Source of the DNA: Tritrichomonas musculus
Lineage: Eukaryota; Parabasalia; Tritrichomonadida; Tritrichomonadidae
Reading direction: 5' to 3'
DNA length: 64,000 bases
NCBI GenBank assembly: GCA_039105265.1
Contig: JAPFFF010000069.1
Coordinates: forward strand, 1 to 64,000
In this document: one piece after another, positions 1 to 9,638 of the stretch
Numbering within the stretch: the stretch's first letter is position 1
How the letters are laid out: every line of letters starts with the position of its first letter
Position numbers and translations under genes: made by a program
The notes under the pieces: model-generated
Databases searched by the model: none
What the model saw: the letters and a program-made list of their open reading frames with translations, nothing else
Told to the model about the DNA's origin: nothing

Positions 1-434
1 TTTTGGAAATATGATATAAACTCAATTTGTTTATTCTTACTAACATAAGCAAAGCATTTTCGAAGAAGGGTCATGAGATCATCATGATTATTTCCGAGAA
101 TTGGAGCTTCGTCAATTAACTTCATTTCACTCGCAAGTCTTATACCATAACAGCCATCGTGACACTTCATGTGATTGCATATGACAGGAATAAATGGCAT
201 TAATTGACTAAGATCGGCTTCTGTATTGAAGATATCATTAATCAAATATAAATCTGGACAATCTTCAGAACAATTTTGAATTAATCGTTTCTTCAATGCA
301 TTTGGAAATTCTCGAAATTCATAACCCATCTCGATTGCCAATTCTACATTTCCTCTTCTAAGAGATTTTTGTAACGCAGAATAAATTACATCAAAAGTAA
401 ATCTTCTACTATATCCTTGCCTCCTTAAAAACAT
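1..434 (-). CDS. Conserved unit protein (519-aa family), 5' part only, cut by the window edge
   Basis: This is the N-terminal 144 codons of the same protein encoded in full at 4257-5816. The start codon is the complement of 432-434 and the nucleotide sequence matches the later copies throughout. The visible part holds the N-terminal helical region, with the segment reading LQKSLRRGNVELAI near residues 21-34 and QNCSEDCPDL near 53-62. The gene runs leftward off the window. It is divergent from the coiled-coil gene on the plus strand, with about 250 bp between the two start regions. Confidence 0.85.
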   Translation of the reverse strand, partial: MFLRRQGYSRRFTFDVIYSALQKSLRRGNVELAIEMGYEFREFPNALKKRLIQNCSEDCPDLYLINDIFNTEADLSQLMPFIPVICNHMKCHDGCYGIRLASEMKLIDEAPILGNNHDDLMTLLRKCFAYVSKNKQIEFISYFQ

Positions 435-490
435 TTAAGAACTAATACTTAAACTTCCTTAAATAAAAATGATCTCATCTGACTATCTCT

Positions 491-532
491 TTAAGTGAAG
501 TTCCTTTTTTTACATAAAGGAATTCACTTTAA
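491..532. promoter_or_regulatory. Inverted repeat in the divergent intergenic region of each unit
   Basis: Arms reading AAGTGAAGTTCCTTT and AAAGGAATTCACTT face each other across an 8-9 base spacer, pairing almost fully with one bulged base. The element lies between the start of the minus-strand gene and the relic start of the plus-strand gene and recurs near 5873, 11255, 16637 and 22034. A shared divergent promoter or operator is the simplest reading, but no known trichomonad initiator was identified in it with certainty. Confidence 0.4.
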
Positions 533-604
533 AATTTATACTCAATTTTTTCTGAGACTTAATTATTCTCTCAAAAAGTTTTAAAGAAAAGTATACAAAA
601 TTTT

Positions 605-819
605 ATGCAAAAGACTATTTTGGATAAGAAATCGTTCATATTATCATCAGCAGGATTAAAAAAACTTAGTCCAAAATCAAAGTTATGGAGATGACTTTAA
701 ATTTATTTTTGGAGAGCATGAGGTCGCAAATGAAAAATCTTTTTGCAGAATTTATTTCTCCATTTGTTTCCCAAATTCATCAATCAGATCCAACAAATTA
801 CTTTTGTTCAGTTTTCTAA
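605..819 (+). pseudogene. Decayed BTB-type 5' exon sequence in front of the coiled-coil gene (copy 1)
   Basis: Three reading frames in succession resemble the N-terminus of the BTB/BACK/F5-8C protein encoded at 31470-32858. ATG 605 opens a short frame containing LSSAGLKK and stops at 692-694. A second frame from about 685 reads DDFKFIFGEHEV, matching DEFIFIFGEQEI of the BTB protein. A third frame from 730 reads LFAEFISPFVSQIHQSDPT, matching VFAEFISPVVSHLHHSDPT, then stops at 817-819. The BTB start has therefore been broken by at least two frame changes, and its last part now leads into the coil. The same arrangement recurs before each coiled-coil copy. Confidence 0.75.
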
Positions 820-2992
820 CAAGGCTTCCATCAACAAGGAAGCCCGGGCAGACCACGCCAACCTTTGCGGCGAAATCGACCATGCAAAGAAGGCCGTTGC
901 TGACTCAGAAGCACGCTGCAATGAATTGAGAAAGACACTCGACAATGCACGAAAGGCAGCGAAAGCTGACCACGACAAATTAGTCAGTGACATTGAAAGT
1001 GCCAAGAACGCAGCCAAAACCGACCACGACAAACTTTCAGGCGACATTGCAAAGCTCAACAAGTCATTGGCGGACGCACAGGCCAAGAATGCCGAGCTCA
1101 CTAAGACACTGGCTGCTGAACAGCAAAAGGCACAGCAGGACCACGCTGCTCTTGCACAACAAATCGACCAATTGAAGAGAGATGCAGAAACACAAAAAGC
1201 AAACTTCAACACAGAAATGGCACGCGTCAAGAATGCAGCACGATCCGATCACGACAACCTTTCAAACGAAATCAATCACCAGAAACAATTGCTGGCTGAC
1301 TCAGAGTCACACTGCAACGAATTGAGATCATCACTTTCAGAACAACAACAGCGTGCCAAAGCAGACCACGACAGCCTCAATGCACAAATTGAAAGCGCCA
1401 GGAGGGATGCACAGGCAGATCACACCAAACTTTGCTCTGAAATCGACAGAGTCAAGAATGATGCACAGAACGAGCGCAACCGCCTCAACGGTGAATTTGA
1501 CAAATTAAGAAGCGCATTGTCAACATCCGAATCACAGAAGAACGATCTTTCTAACAAACTTGCTTCAGCACAGCAGCAAGCGCAATCAGAGCACGATAGA
1601 CTCACCTCTGAAATTGAGAACACAAAGAATGCCGCAGCAGCAGATCACGCCAACCTTTCATCAGAAATCCAGCACTTGAAGCAATCACTGTCTGAGTCCG
1701 AGAAGCACAGCGACGAACTAAGAAACACGGTCCAGGAAACAGAGAGGCGCGCACAAGCCGACCACGACAAACTTGTCGGCGAAATGGACAAAGCAAGAAG
1801 TGACGCACAGAGCCAAATCAGCAACCTCAACAGCCAGATCGACAACCTCAAAGGCCAGTTGGCTGACGCAGTTGCACAGAAGAACCAACTCACGAGCAGA
1901 TTAGAAGCAGCCGAGAAGCAGGCGCAGGCCGACCAAGCCAGATTCAATGCAGAAGTTGAGAAGATGAGGAAGGACGCACAAGCTGACCACGACAACCTCG
2001 CACACGAAATCGAACGTGTCAGAAATGAATCGCAAACAAAAATCAGCAACCTCACTGGCGAAATCGACCACCTCAGGAAGGCCCTGGCTGACTCAGAATC
2101 CCGCAGCAACGAAGTCAAGAAGTCACTCGCTGACGCACAAAAGGCCGCCAAAGCAGATCACGACTCGCTTTGCGCACAAATCGAGAAACTCAAGAAGGAC
2201 GCAGCAGCCGACCACGCCAAACTCGCAGCTGAAATCGCCAATCTCAAGAAGTCATTGGCCGATGCAACCGCCAAGAATTCACAGCTCACAACAACATTGG
2301 CAACAACACAACAACGCGCCAAAGAAGACCACGATAAACTCACTGCCGAAATCGACCATCTCAAGAAGGACGCTGCTGCTGATCGTGCCAAACTCACAGC
2401 CGAAATTGAACGCTTGAAGAAGGCACTGGCCGAAGCCGAAACTAGAGCCAAAGCTGACCACGACAAACTTGTTGCTCAAGTCGAACAAACTAAGAAAGAT
2501 GCAGCCGCAGATCACGCTAAACTCTGCCAACAAATGGACAAGGCCAAGGCCGATGCTAAGGCTGACCACGACAAACTTTCTGCAGAAATCGAGCGCTTGA
2601 AGAAGCAGTTGGCTGACGCACTCAGAAAGGCGCAAGAAGACAGCAACAAGAACTTGGCTGAAATCGAACGTCTTAAGAAATTGCTCGCTGAGACACAACA
2701 GAAAGCCAAGAAGGATCATGACGACCTCTCAGCAGAAATCGAAAGACTCAATAAGTTGCTCGCTGACACACAAAAGAAGGCCAAAGAAGACCACGACAAA
2801 CTTCAAGCAGAAATCGATCGCTTGAGGAAACAATTGGGCGACACAATCCTCAAGGCAAAGAAGGATCACGATGACTTAATGAACTTGATCGAACGTTATA
2901 AGAAGGGACTAGTCGATATCGACGGTGTTGTTGATGATACACTCACCGATCCAAAGGGAGGAGTTCGCCAAAGCAAATCCAACTTTGTTTAA
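743..2992 (+). CDS. GC-rich coiled-coil protein, unit copy 1 (no ATG joined to the 5' end of the coil)
   Basis: About 749 codons, almost all heptad-patterned coiled coil with recurrent ADHDKL, EIERLKK and LADAQ blocks. It ends in a short glycine/serine tail (GGVRQSKSNFV). No globular domain, signal peptide or membrane segment is seen. The nearest analogues are long structural coiled coils, such as trichomonad cytoskeletal or costa-type proteins, but no specific family is recognised. The open frame begins at TTG 743. The upstream ATG at 730 lies in another frame and stops at 817-819 because of one extra A (CCAACAAATT, versus CCAACAATT in copy 4). The first in-frame ATG is 1217, which would give a 591-aa protein. 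Codon choice is strongly GC-leaning (AAG, GAC, CTC, GCC), unlike its neighbours, which suggests selection for high expression or a different origin. Confidence 0.7.
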   Translation: MQNLFLHLFPKFINQIQQITFVQFSNKASINKEARADHANLCGEIDHAKKAVADSEARCNELRKTLDNARKAAKADHDKLVSDIESAKNAAKTDHDKLSGDIAKLNKSLADAQAKNAELTKTLAAEQQKAQQDHAALAQQIDQLKRDAETQKANFNTEMARVKNAARSDHDNLSNEINHQKQLLADSESHCNELRSSLSEQQQRAKADHDSLNAQIESARRDAQADHTKLCSEIDRVKNDAQNERNRLNGEFDKLRSALSTSESQKNDLSNKLASAQQQAQSEHDRLTSEIENTKNAAAADHANLSSEIQHLKQSLSESEKHSDELRNTVQETERRAQADHDKLVGEMDKARSDAQSQISNLNSQIDNLKGQLADAVAQKNQLTSRLEAAEKQAQADQARFNAEVEKMRKDAQADHDNLAHEIERVRNESQTKISNLTGEIDHLRKALADSESRSNEVKKSLADAQKAAKADHDSLCAQIEKLKKDAAADHAKLAAEIANLKKSLADATAKNSQLTTTLATTQQRAKEDHDKLTAEIDHLKKDAAADRAKLTAEIERLKKALAEAETRAKADHDKLVAQVEQTKKDAAADHAKLCQQMDKAKADAKADHDKLSAEIERLKKQLADALRKAQEDSNKNLAEIERLKKLLAETQQKAKKDHDDLSAEIERLNKLLADTQKKAKEDHDKLQAEIDRLRKQLGDTILKAKKDHDDLMNLIERYKKGLVDIDGVVDDTLTDPKGGVRQSKSNFV

Positions 2993-3291
2993 ATAGATTA
3001 TAGAATATAGAAATAAACAGATAGAATTATTAATAAATAGAAGATAAAATTTTAATTCAAATAATATTTTTTTTTAAGGTTGTACTCTACTGATTTTAGA
3101 AGTTTAAATAATCATATCATAATAAATGCCAATCTATAAATTTCATTTTGTAAATCAAAGGTAGCCCTTATTACATTAATTTTTTTCAGGTTTAAACAAA
3201 CAAATGCTAAAATATGAATAGATAATGATTGTGCAAATTGCATAATTGTTTCCAAAATTTGTGTTAATATACTTTATCATCATATGTACAA

Positions 3292-3915
3292 TCAGAGCGA
3301 CATATTTTTAGCTTTTTTGGATATTTCTTATAATAATTTGAGACATTTGATCTTTATGCCATAATCTTCTTGGTATATCATTAGATACTATAGAGCTTCC
3401 ATTTTGCGATTTAACTTGAGTTGGACGATATGGTATATCAACAAAATCATCAATATTATATGAATAATATGAATCATATTCACATTCAAAAAATCTTTCT
3501 ACCTTCCACTCATTGTCTTTCTTTGTATTTTTTTTTAATATGATCTACTTTTGTTCTTGTCCTCATTTCATCTTTTGGTGTGTAAATAAAAATATTTGTA
3601 CTTAGTAATCCCATAAGTTCTTTTATATTTTGCTTTTTCATTTTCATTTCTTGAATTGCTATTAACAATCTTTTCATTCATTTTGTTTTGATTGAAGCAC
3701 TCATGCGCAAAGCAAAGTCTATTTGAATTAGCAACACATGCAATTGTTATATGCTGACCTTCAATAAATATGAATTTGTCTCAAAAATTGACGGTTCAAT
3801 GTATGAATTCAAAGATATGTTAGTCTTTGTGATATGTGATATGAAATCTGAATGAGGAGAGCCAAGTAGCTATCGTTGGCGCCAATTCGCCTTTTTTCGT
3901 CAAAAATTTTGATCT
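3292..3915 (-). pseudogene. Decayed minus-strand relic: DUF3447-like piece fused to an unidentified C-terminal gene remnant (copy 1)
   Basis: Read on the minus strand, the 5' part gives ANDSYLALLIQN and then NSYIEPSIFETNSYL, which resemble the DUF3447 region of trichomonad ankyrin proteins. Downstream comes EGQHITIACVANSNRLCF in another frame, then NEWKVERFFECEYDSYYSY and IPRRLWHKDQMSQI. One frame break lies at a run of nine T (plus strand) near 3528-3536, and others are needed to link the parts. A 16-bp segment present in the fourth unit is missing here, which breaks the DUF3447-like frame. Nothing here looks translated today. The second part has some flavour of a transposase but is not identified. 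Confidence 0.55.
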
Positions 3916-4256
3916 TATTTCAAACAAAGAAAAAATATAATCAAACATATCTTTTACTTACGTTACACGATACTGAAAAATATTGATAGAATGGTATTCC
4001 TATTTAATTATTTATTGTTTTATATATTTTAGTTTTATTTATAATATGATCAAATAATTATTTAATCTTCCTTGTTTGATCCTCATTGAAAAACTATATT
4101 CATGATATATATCAAATTTAACTTTTATTGATAATATATTAATATCAATAAAATCCCAAAATCAAAAAAAATAAAACATTATATTTTTGTCAATATTTTA
4201 TTATTATTATTATTAAGTAATTATTTAAAATTAATTCATAATTAAGATTAAAAAAA

Positions 4257-5816
4257 TTAGAATTTCCAGTTTGTTCTTATTGAAAAGTTTGATATCTGAT
4301 TTAACATAAACGATTTAACATTACATGGAATATCAACATCATCATTTATGATTGTTTTCCATTCATTAAGAAATTTGGTGATCTTTTTGAAGTTATTATC
4401 AACAATTTTATTATAGATACTTTCATATTTATCAAAATGTATCTTAAACATAAAAGGTGTAGTTTTCAACAACACAGGATCATCAATTGTGAACAAATGT
4501 TTGTTACAGTATATAATATTTCTCACACAAGTATCATTTGTCCCAATAATTTTCCTAAAAGCAAGAATTTTCAACAATTCAATCAATTCGTTATCATCCA
4601 AAGAATTAACCAATTCATGAGAATAAAAATACTTGTTACCATCATAAACAGTAACATTTTCTTCGAGTTTAGAACTCTTTAGAACTACTTTATTTTGATC
4701 AATTTCAATCAAATTTTTCGAAAGAATATAAACTCCATTTTCATAACAAACTTTTTTTGAAGAATAAGAATCATTTGAAGACAAAAGTTTCCTCTTAATG
4801 ACATCTGATAGTAACTGACAATTCATTTCATCTTCTTTAATAAAAGGTCCTTTAAGAATAAAATTATAATTCTTTCCATCATCTAATGAACAATAGTAAA
4901 CTCTAACTTTATGTCTTCCTGTAATCAATTGTGTTTGAATTAATTTAATTTCGTCATTAATTTTCTCAATAACTTCTTCCTCTTCTTTTTTTACACTCTT
5001 AACTTTTTTCGTTTTCTTTCTTTCAGTTTCTCCTCTCATTTCTTTTACAATTTGACCAACCCCTTTATTCGTTTCAATGTACAGTTTCTTACCTTCTCGT
5101 TCAATATAACTTTCTTCTTTCCTTGGAAACAAGATCAAATTATTTATAAAGAATTCATAATTTTTTCTTTCTTTTGGACAACTTCTGACATGTTTATCAT
5201 ATATATAATCAGGTAACTTTAATGTCATATCAAATTTTTTATCTTCTTCAAAATTAAATTTTTCAAGTTTATATTTCTCATGAACATAATCAGTAGTCTC
5301 CCAAACACATAGCATATATAGAAATGTTAGATGACCACCAATGTATTTAAATATTTTTTCCAAGTTGATAGTCGGATATCTTTTTTGGAAATATGATATA
5401 AACTCAATTTGTTTATTCTTACTAACATAAGCAAAGCATTTTCGAAGAAGGGTCATGAGATCATCATGATTATTTCCGAGAATTGGAGCTTCGTCAATTA
5501 ACTTCATTTCACTCGCAAGTCTTATACCATAACAGCCATCGTGACACTTCATGTGATTGCATATGACAGGAATAAATGGCATTAATTGACTAAGATCGGC
5601 TTCTGTATTGAAGATATCATTAATCAAATATAAATCTGGACAATCTTCAGAACAATTTTGAATTAATCGTTTCTTCAATGCATTTGGAAATTCTCGAAAT
5701 TCATAACCCATCTCGATTGCCAATTCTACATTTCCTCTTCTAAGAGATTTTTGTAACGCAGAATAAATTACATCAAAAGTAAATCTTCTACTATATCCTT
5801 GCCTCCTTAAAAACAT
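4257..5816 (-). CDS. Conserved 519-aa unit protein; possible RarA/MgsA-like lid plus kinase-like domain (copy 1)
   Basis: Not firmly recognised. Residues 17-62 (SALQKSLRRGNVELAI ... LIQNCSEDC) resemble the pattern of the AAA+ RarA/MgsA C-terminal helical domain, where a basic KSxRxxD stretch is followed by an SED segment. LPDYIYDKHVRS lies at 201-212. A lysine/glutamate-rich hinge follows at about 265-290. Residues 300-470 show FILKGPF with Lys322, then GTNDTCVRNII (425-435) and FTIDDP (442-447), which resemble the catalytic GxxDxxxxN and IDD elements of PI3K- or HipA-type kinase folds. No AAA+ Walker motifs are present. There is no signal peptide or membrane segment. It is AT-rich, in contrast to its coiled-coil partner, and divergent from the next copy of that gene. 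The function is unknown and the domain calls are inference. Confidence 0.75.
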   Translation of the reverse strand: MFLRRQGYSRRFTFDVIYSALQKSLRRGNVELAIEMGYEFREFPNALKKRLIQNCSEDCPDLYLINDIFNTEADLSQLMPFIPVICNHMKCHDGCYGIRLASEMKLIDEAPILGNNHDDLMTLLRKCFAYVSKNKQIEFISYFQKRYPTINLEKIFKYIGGHLTFLYMLCVWETTDYVHEKYKLEKFNFEEDKKFDMTLKLPDYIYDKHVRSCPKERKNYEFFINNLILFPRKEESYIEREGKKLYIETNKGVGQIVKEMRGETERKKTKKVKSVKKEEEEVIEKINDEIKLIQTQLITGRHKVRVYYCSLDDGKNYNFILKGPFIKEDEMNCQLLSDVIKRKLLSSNDSYSSKKVCYENGVYILSKNLIEIDQNKVVLKSSKLEENVTVYDGNKYFYSHELVNSLDDNELIELLKILAFRKIIGTNDTCVRNIIYCNKHLFTIDDPVLLKTTPFMFKIHFDKYESIYNKIVDNNFKKITKFLNEWKTIINDDVDIPCNVKSFMLNQISNFSIRTNWKF

Positions 5817-6124
5817 TTAAGAACTAATACTTAAACTTCCTTAAATAAAAATGATCTCATCTGACTATCTCTTTAAGTGAAGTTCCTTTTTTTACATAAA
5901 GGAATTCACTTTAAAATTTATACTCAATTTTTTCTGAGACTTAATTATTCTCTCAAAAAGTTTTAAAGAAAAGTATACAAAATTTTATGCAAAAGACTAT
6001 TTTGGATAAGAAATCGTTCATATTATCATCAGCAGGATTAAAAAAACTTAGTCCAAAATCAAAGTTATGGAGATGACTTTAAATTTATTTTTGGAGAGCA
6101 TGAGGTCGCAAATGAAAAATCTTT

Positions 6125-8374
6125 TTGCAGAATTTATTTCTCCATTTGTTTCCCAAATTCATCAATCAGATCCAACAAATTACTTTTGTTCAGTTTTCTA
6201 ACAAGGCTTCCATCAACAAGGAAGCCCGGGCAGACCACGCCAACCTTTGCGGCGAAATCGACCATGCAAAGAAGGCCGTTGCTGACTCAGAAGCACGCTG
6301 CAATGAATTGAGAAAGACACTCGACAATGCACGAAAGGCAGCGAAAGCTGACCACGACAAATTAGTCAGTGACATTGAAAGTGCCAAGAACGCAGCCAAA
6401 ACCGACCACGACAAACTTTCAGGCGACATTGCAAAGCTCAACAAGTCATTGGCGGACGCACAGGCCAAGAATGCCGAGCTCACTAAGACACTGGCTGCTG
6501 AACAGCAAAAGGCACAGCAGGACCACGCTGCTCTTGCACAACAAATCGACCAATTGAAGAGAGATGCAGAAACACAAAAAGCAAACTTCAACACAGAAAT
6601 GGCACGCGTCAAGAATGCAGCACGATCCGATCACGACAACCTTTCAAACGAAATCAATCACCAGAAACAATTGCTGGCTGACTCAGAGTCACACTGCAAC
6701 GAATTGAGATCATCACTTTCAGAACAACAACAGCGTGCCAAAGCAGACCACGACAGCCTCAATGCACAAATTGAAAGCGCCAGGAGGGATGCACAGGCAG
6801 ATCACACCAAACTTTGCTCTGAAATCGACAGAGTCAAGAATGATGCACAGAACGAGCGCAACCGCCTCAACGGTGAATTTGACAAATTAAGAAGCGCATT
6901 GTCAACATCCGAATCACAGAAGAACGATCTTTCTAACAAACTTGCTTCAGCACAGCAGCAAGCGCAATCAGAGCACGATAGACTCACCTCTGAAATTGAG
7001 AACACAAAGAATGCCGCAGCAGCAGATCACGCCAACCTTTCATCAGAAATCCAGCACTTGAAGCAATCACTGTCTGAGTCCGAGAAGCACAGCGACGAAC
7101 TAAGAAACACGGTCCAGGAAACAGAGAGGCGCGCACAAGCCGACCACGACAAACTTGTCGGCGAAATGGACAAAGCAAGAAGTGACGCACAGAGCCAAAT
7201 CAGCAACCTCAACAGCCAGATCGACAACCTCAAAGGCCAGTTGGCTGACGCAGTTGCACAGAAGAACCAACTCACGAGCAGATTAGAAGCAGCCGAGAAG
7301 CAGGCGCAGGCCGACCAAGCCAGATTCAATGCAGAAGTTGAGAAGATGAGGAAGGACGCACAAGCTGACCACGACAACCTCGCACACGAAATCGAACGTG
7401 TCAGAAATGAATCGCAAACAAAAATCAGCAACCTCACTGGCGAAATCGACCACCTCAGGAAGGCCCTGGCTGACTCAGAATCCCGCAGCAACGAAGTCAA
7501 GAAGTCACTCGCTGACGCACAAAAGGCCGCCAAAGCAGATCACGACTCGCTTTGCGCACAAATCGAGAAACTCAAGAAGGACGCAGCAGCCGACCACGCC
7601 AAACTCGCAGCTGAAATCGCCAATCTCAAGAAGTCATTGGCCGATGCAACCGCCAAGAATTCACAGCTCACAACAACATTGGCAACAACACAACAACGCG
7701 CCAAAGAAGACCACGATAAACTCACTGCCGAAATCGACCATCTCAAGAAGGACGCTGCTGCTGATCGTGCCAAACTCACAGCCGAAATTGAACGCTTGAA
7801 GAAGGCACTGGCCGAAGCCGAAACTAGAGCCAAAGCTGACCACGACAAACTTGTTGCTCAAGTCGAACAAACTAAGAAAGATGCAGCCGCAGATCACGCT
7901 AAACTCTGCCAACAAATGGACAAGGCCAAGGCCGATGCTAAGGCTGACCACGACAAACTTTCTGCAGAAATCGAGCGCTTGAAGAAGCAGTTGGCTGACG
8001 CACTCAGAAAGGCGCAAGAAGACAGCAACAAGAACTTGGCTGAAATCGAACGTCTTAAGAAATTGCTCGCTGAGACACAACAGAAAGCCAAGAAGGATCA
8101 TGACGACCTCTCAGCAGAAATCGAAAGACTCAATAAGTTGCTCGCTGACACACAAAAGAAGGCCAAAGAAGACCACGACAAACTTCAAGCAGAAATCGAT
8201 CGCTTGAGGAAACAATTGGGCGACACAATCCTCAAGGCAAAGAAGGATCACGATGACTTAATGAACTTGATCGAACGTTATAAGAAGGGACTAGTCGATA
8301 TCGACGGTGTTGTTGATGATACACTCACCGATCCAAAGGGAGGAGTTCGCCAAAGCAAATCCAACTTTGTTTAA
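6125..8374 (+). CDS. GC-rich coiled-coil protein, unit copy 2 (5' frame broken)
   Basis: The protein is identical to copy 1 (743-2992), 749 codons from a TTG. The same one-base insertion separates the upstream ATG (6112) from the coil, so the first in-frame ATG is 6599. Coiled coil runs almost to the C-terminus. It lies between the divergent minus-strand gene ending at 5816 and the relic at 8674-9297. If real and expressed, it would have to use a non-ATG start, frameshifting or an internal ATG. Confidence 0.7.
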   Translation: MQNLFLHLFPKFINQIQQITFVQFSNKASINKEARADHANLCGEIDHAKKAVADSEARCNELRKTLDNARKAAKADHDKLVSDIESAKNAAKTDHDKLSGDIAKLNKSLADAQAKNAELTKTLAAEQQKAQQDHAALAQQIDQLKRDAETQKANFNTEMARVKNAARSDHDNLSNEINHQKQLLADSESHCNELRSSLSEQQQRAKADHDSLNAQIESARRDAQADHTKLCSEIDRVKNDAQNERNRLNGEFDKLRSALSTSESQKNDLSNKLASAQQQAQSEHDRLTSEIENTKNAAAADHANLSSEIQHLKQSLSESEKHSDELRNTVQETERRAQADHDKLVGEMDKARSDAQSQISNLNSQIDNLKGQLADAVAQKNQLTSRLEAAEKQAQADQARFNAEVEKMRKDAQADHDNLAHEIERVRNESQTKISNLTGEIDHLRKALADSESRSNEVKKSLADAQKAAKADHDSLCAQIEKLKKDAAADHAKLAAEIANLKKSLADATAKNSQLTTTLATTQQRAKEDHDKLTAEIDHLKKDAAADRAKLTAEIERLKKALAEAETRAKADHDKLVAQVEQTKKDAAADHAKLCQQMDKAKADAKADHDKLSAEIERLKKQLADALRKAQEDSNKNLAEIERLKKLLAETQQKAKKDHDDLSAEIERLNKLLADTQKKAKEDHDKLQAEIDRLRKQLGDTILKAKKDHDDLMNLIERYKKGLVDIDGVVDDTLTDPKGGVRQSKSNFV

Positions 8375-8673
8375 ATAGATTATAGAATATAGAAATAAAC
8401 AGATAGAATTATTAATAAATAGAAGATAAAATTTTAATTCAAATAATATTTTTTTTTAAGGTTGTACTCTACTGATTTTAGAAGTTTAAATAATCATATC
8501 ATAATAAATGCCAATCTATAAATTTCATTTTGTAAATCAAAGGTAGCCCTTATTACATTAATTTTTTTCAGGTTTAAACAAACAAATGCTAAAATATGAA
8601 TAGATAATGATTGTGCAAATTGCATAATTGTTTCCAAAATTTGTGTTAATATACTTTATCATCATATGTACAA

Positions 8674-9297
8674 TCAGAGCGACATATTTTTAGCTTTTTT
8701 GGATATTTCTTATAATAATTTGAGACATTTGATCTTTATGCCATAATCTTCTTGGTATATCATTAGATACTATAGAGCTTCCATTTTGCGATTTAACTTG
8801 AGTTGGACGATATGGTATATCAACAAAATCATCAATATTATATGAATAATATGAATCATATTCACATTCAAAAAATCTTTCTACCTTCCACTCATTGTCT
8901 TTCTTTGTATTTTTTTTTAATATGATCTACTTTTGTTCTTGTCCTCATTTCATCTTTTGGTGTGTAAATAAAAATATTTGTACTTAGTAATCCCATAAGT
9001 TCTTTTATATTTTGCTTTTTCATTTTCATTTCTTGAATTGCTATTAACAATCTTTTCATTCATTTTGTTTTGATTGAAGCACTCATGCGCAAAGCAAAGT
9101 CTATTTGAATTAGCAACACATGCAATTGTTATATGCTGACCTTCAATAAATATGAATTTGTCTCAAAAATTGACGGTTCAATGTATGAATTCAAAGATAT
9201 GTTAGTCTTTGTGATATGTGATATGAAATCTGAATGAGGAGAGCCAAGTAGCTATCGTTGGCGCCAATTCGCCTTTTTTCGTCAAAAATTTTGATCT
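8674..9297 (-). pseudogene. Decayed DUF3447-like / unidentified relic (copy 2)
   Basis: This has the same sequence as 3292-3915, with the same homopolymer frame break and the same missing 16 bp. The identity of the decay between units shows that the damage came before the amplification. Confidence 0.5.
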
Positions 9298-9638
9298 TAT
9301 TTCAAACAAAGAAAAAATATAATCAAACATATCTTTTACTTACGTTACACGATACTGAAAAATATTGATAGAATGGTATTCCTATTTAATTATTTATTGT
9401 TTTATATATTTTAGTTTTATTTATAATATGATCAAATAATTATTTAATCTTCCTTGTTTGATCCTCATTGAAAAACTATATTCATGATATATATCAAATT
9501 TAACTTTTATTGATAATATATTAATATCAATAAAATCCCAAAATCAAAAAAAATAAAACATTATATTTTTGTCAATATTTTATTATTATTATTATTAAGT
9601 AATTATTTAAAATTAATTCATAATTAAGATTAAAAAAA

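Noticed and set aside
808-2719. Several open frames on both strands inside the coiled-coil gene copies
   Set aside because: They are shadows of the repeated GC-rich coil codons (Ser/Ala/Phe-rich on the minus strand) and recur only because the coil does.
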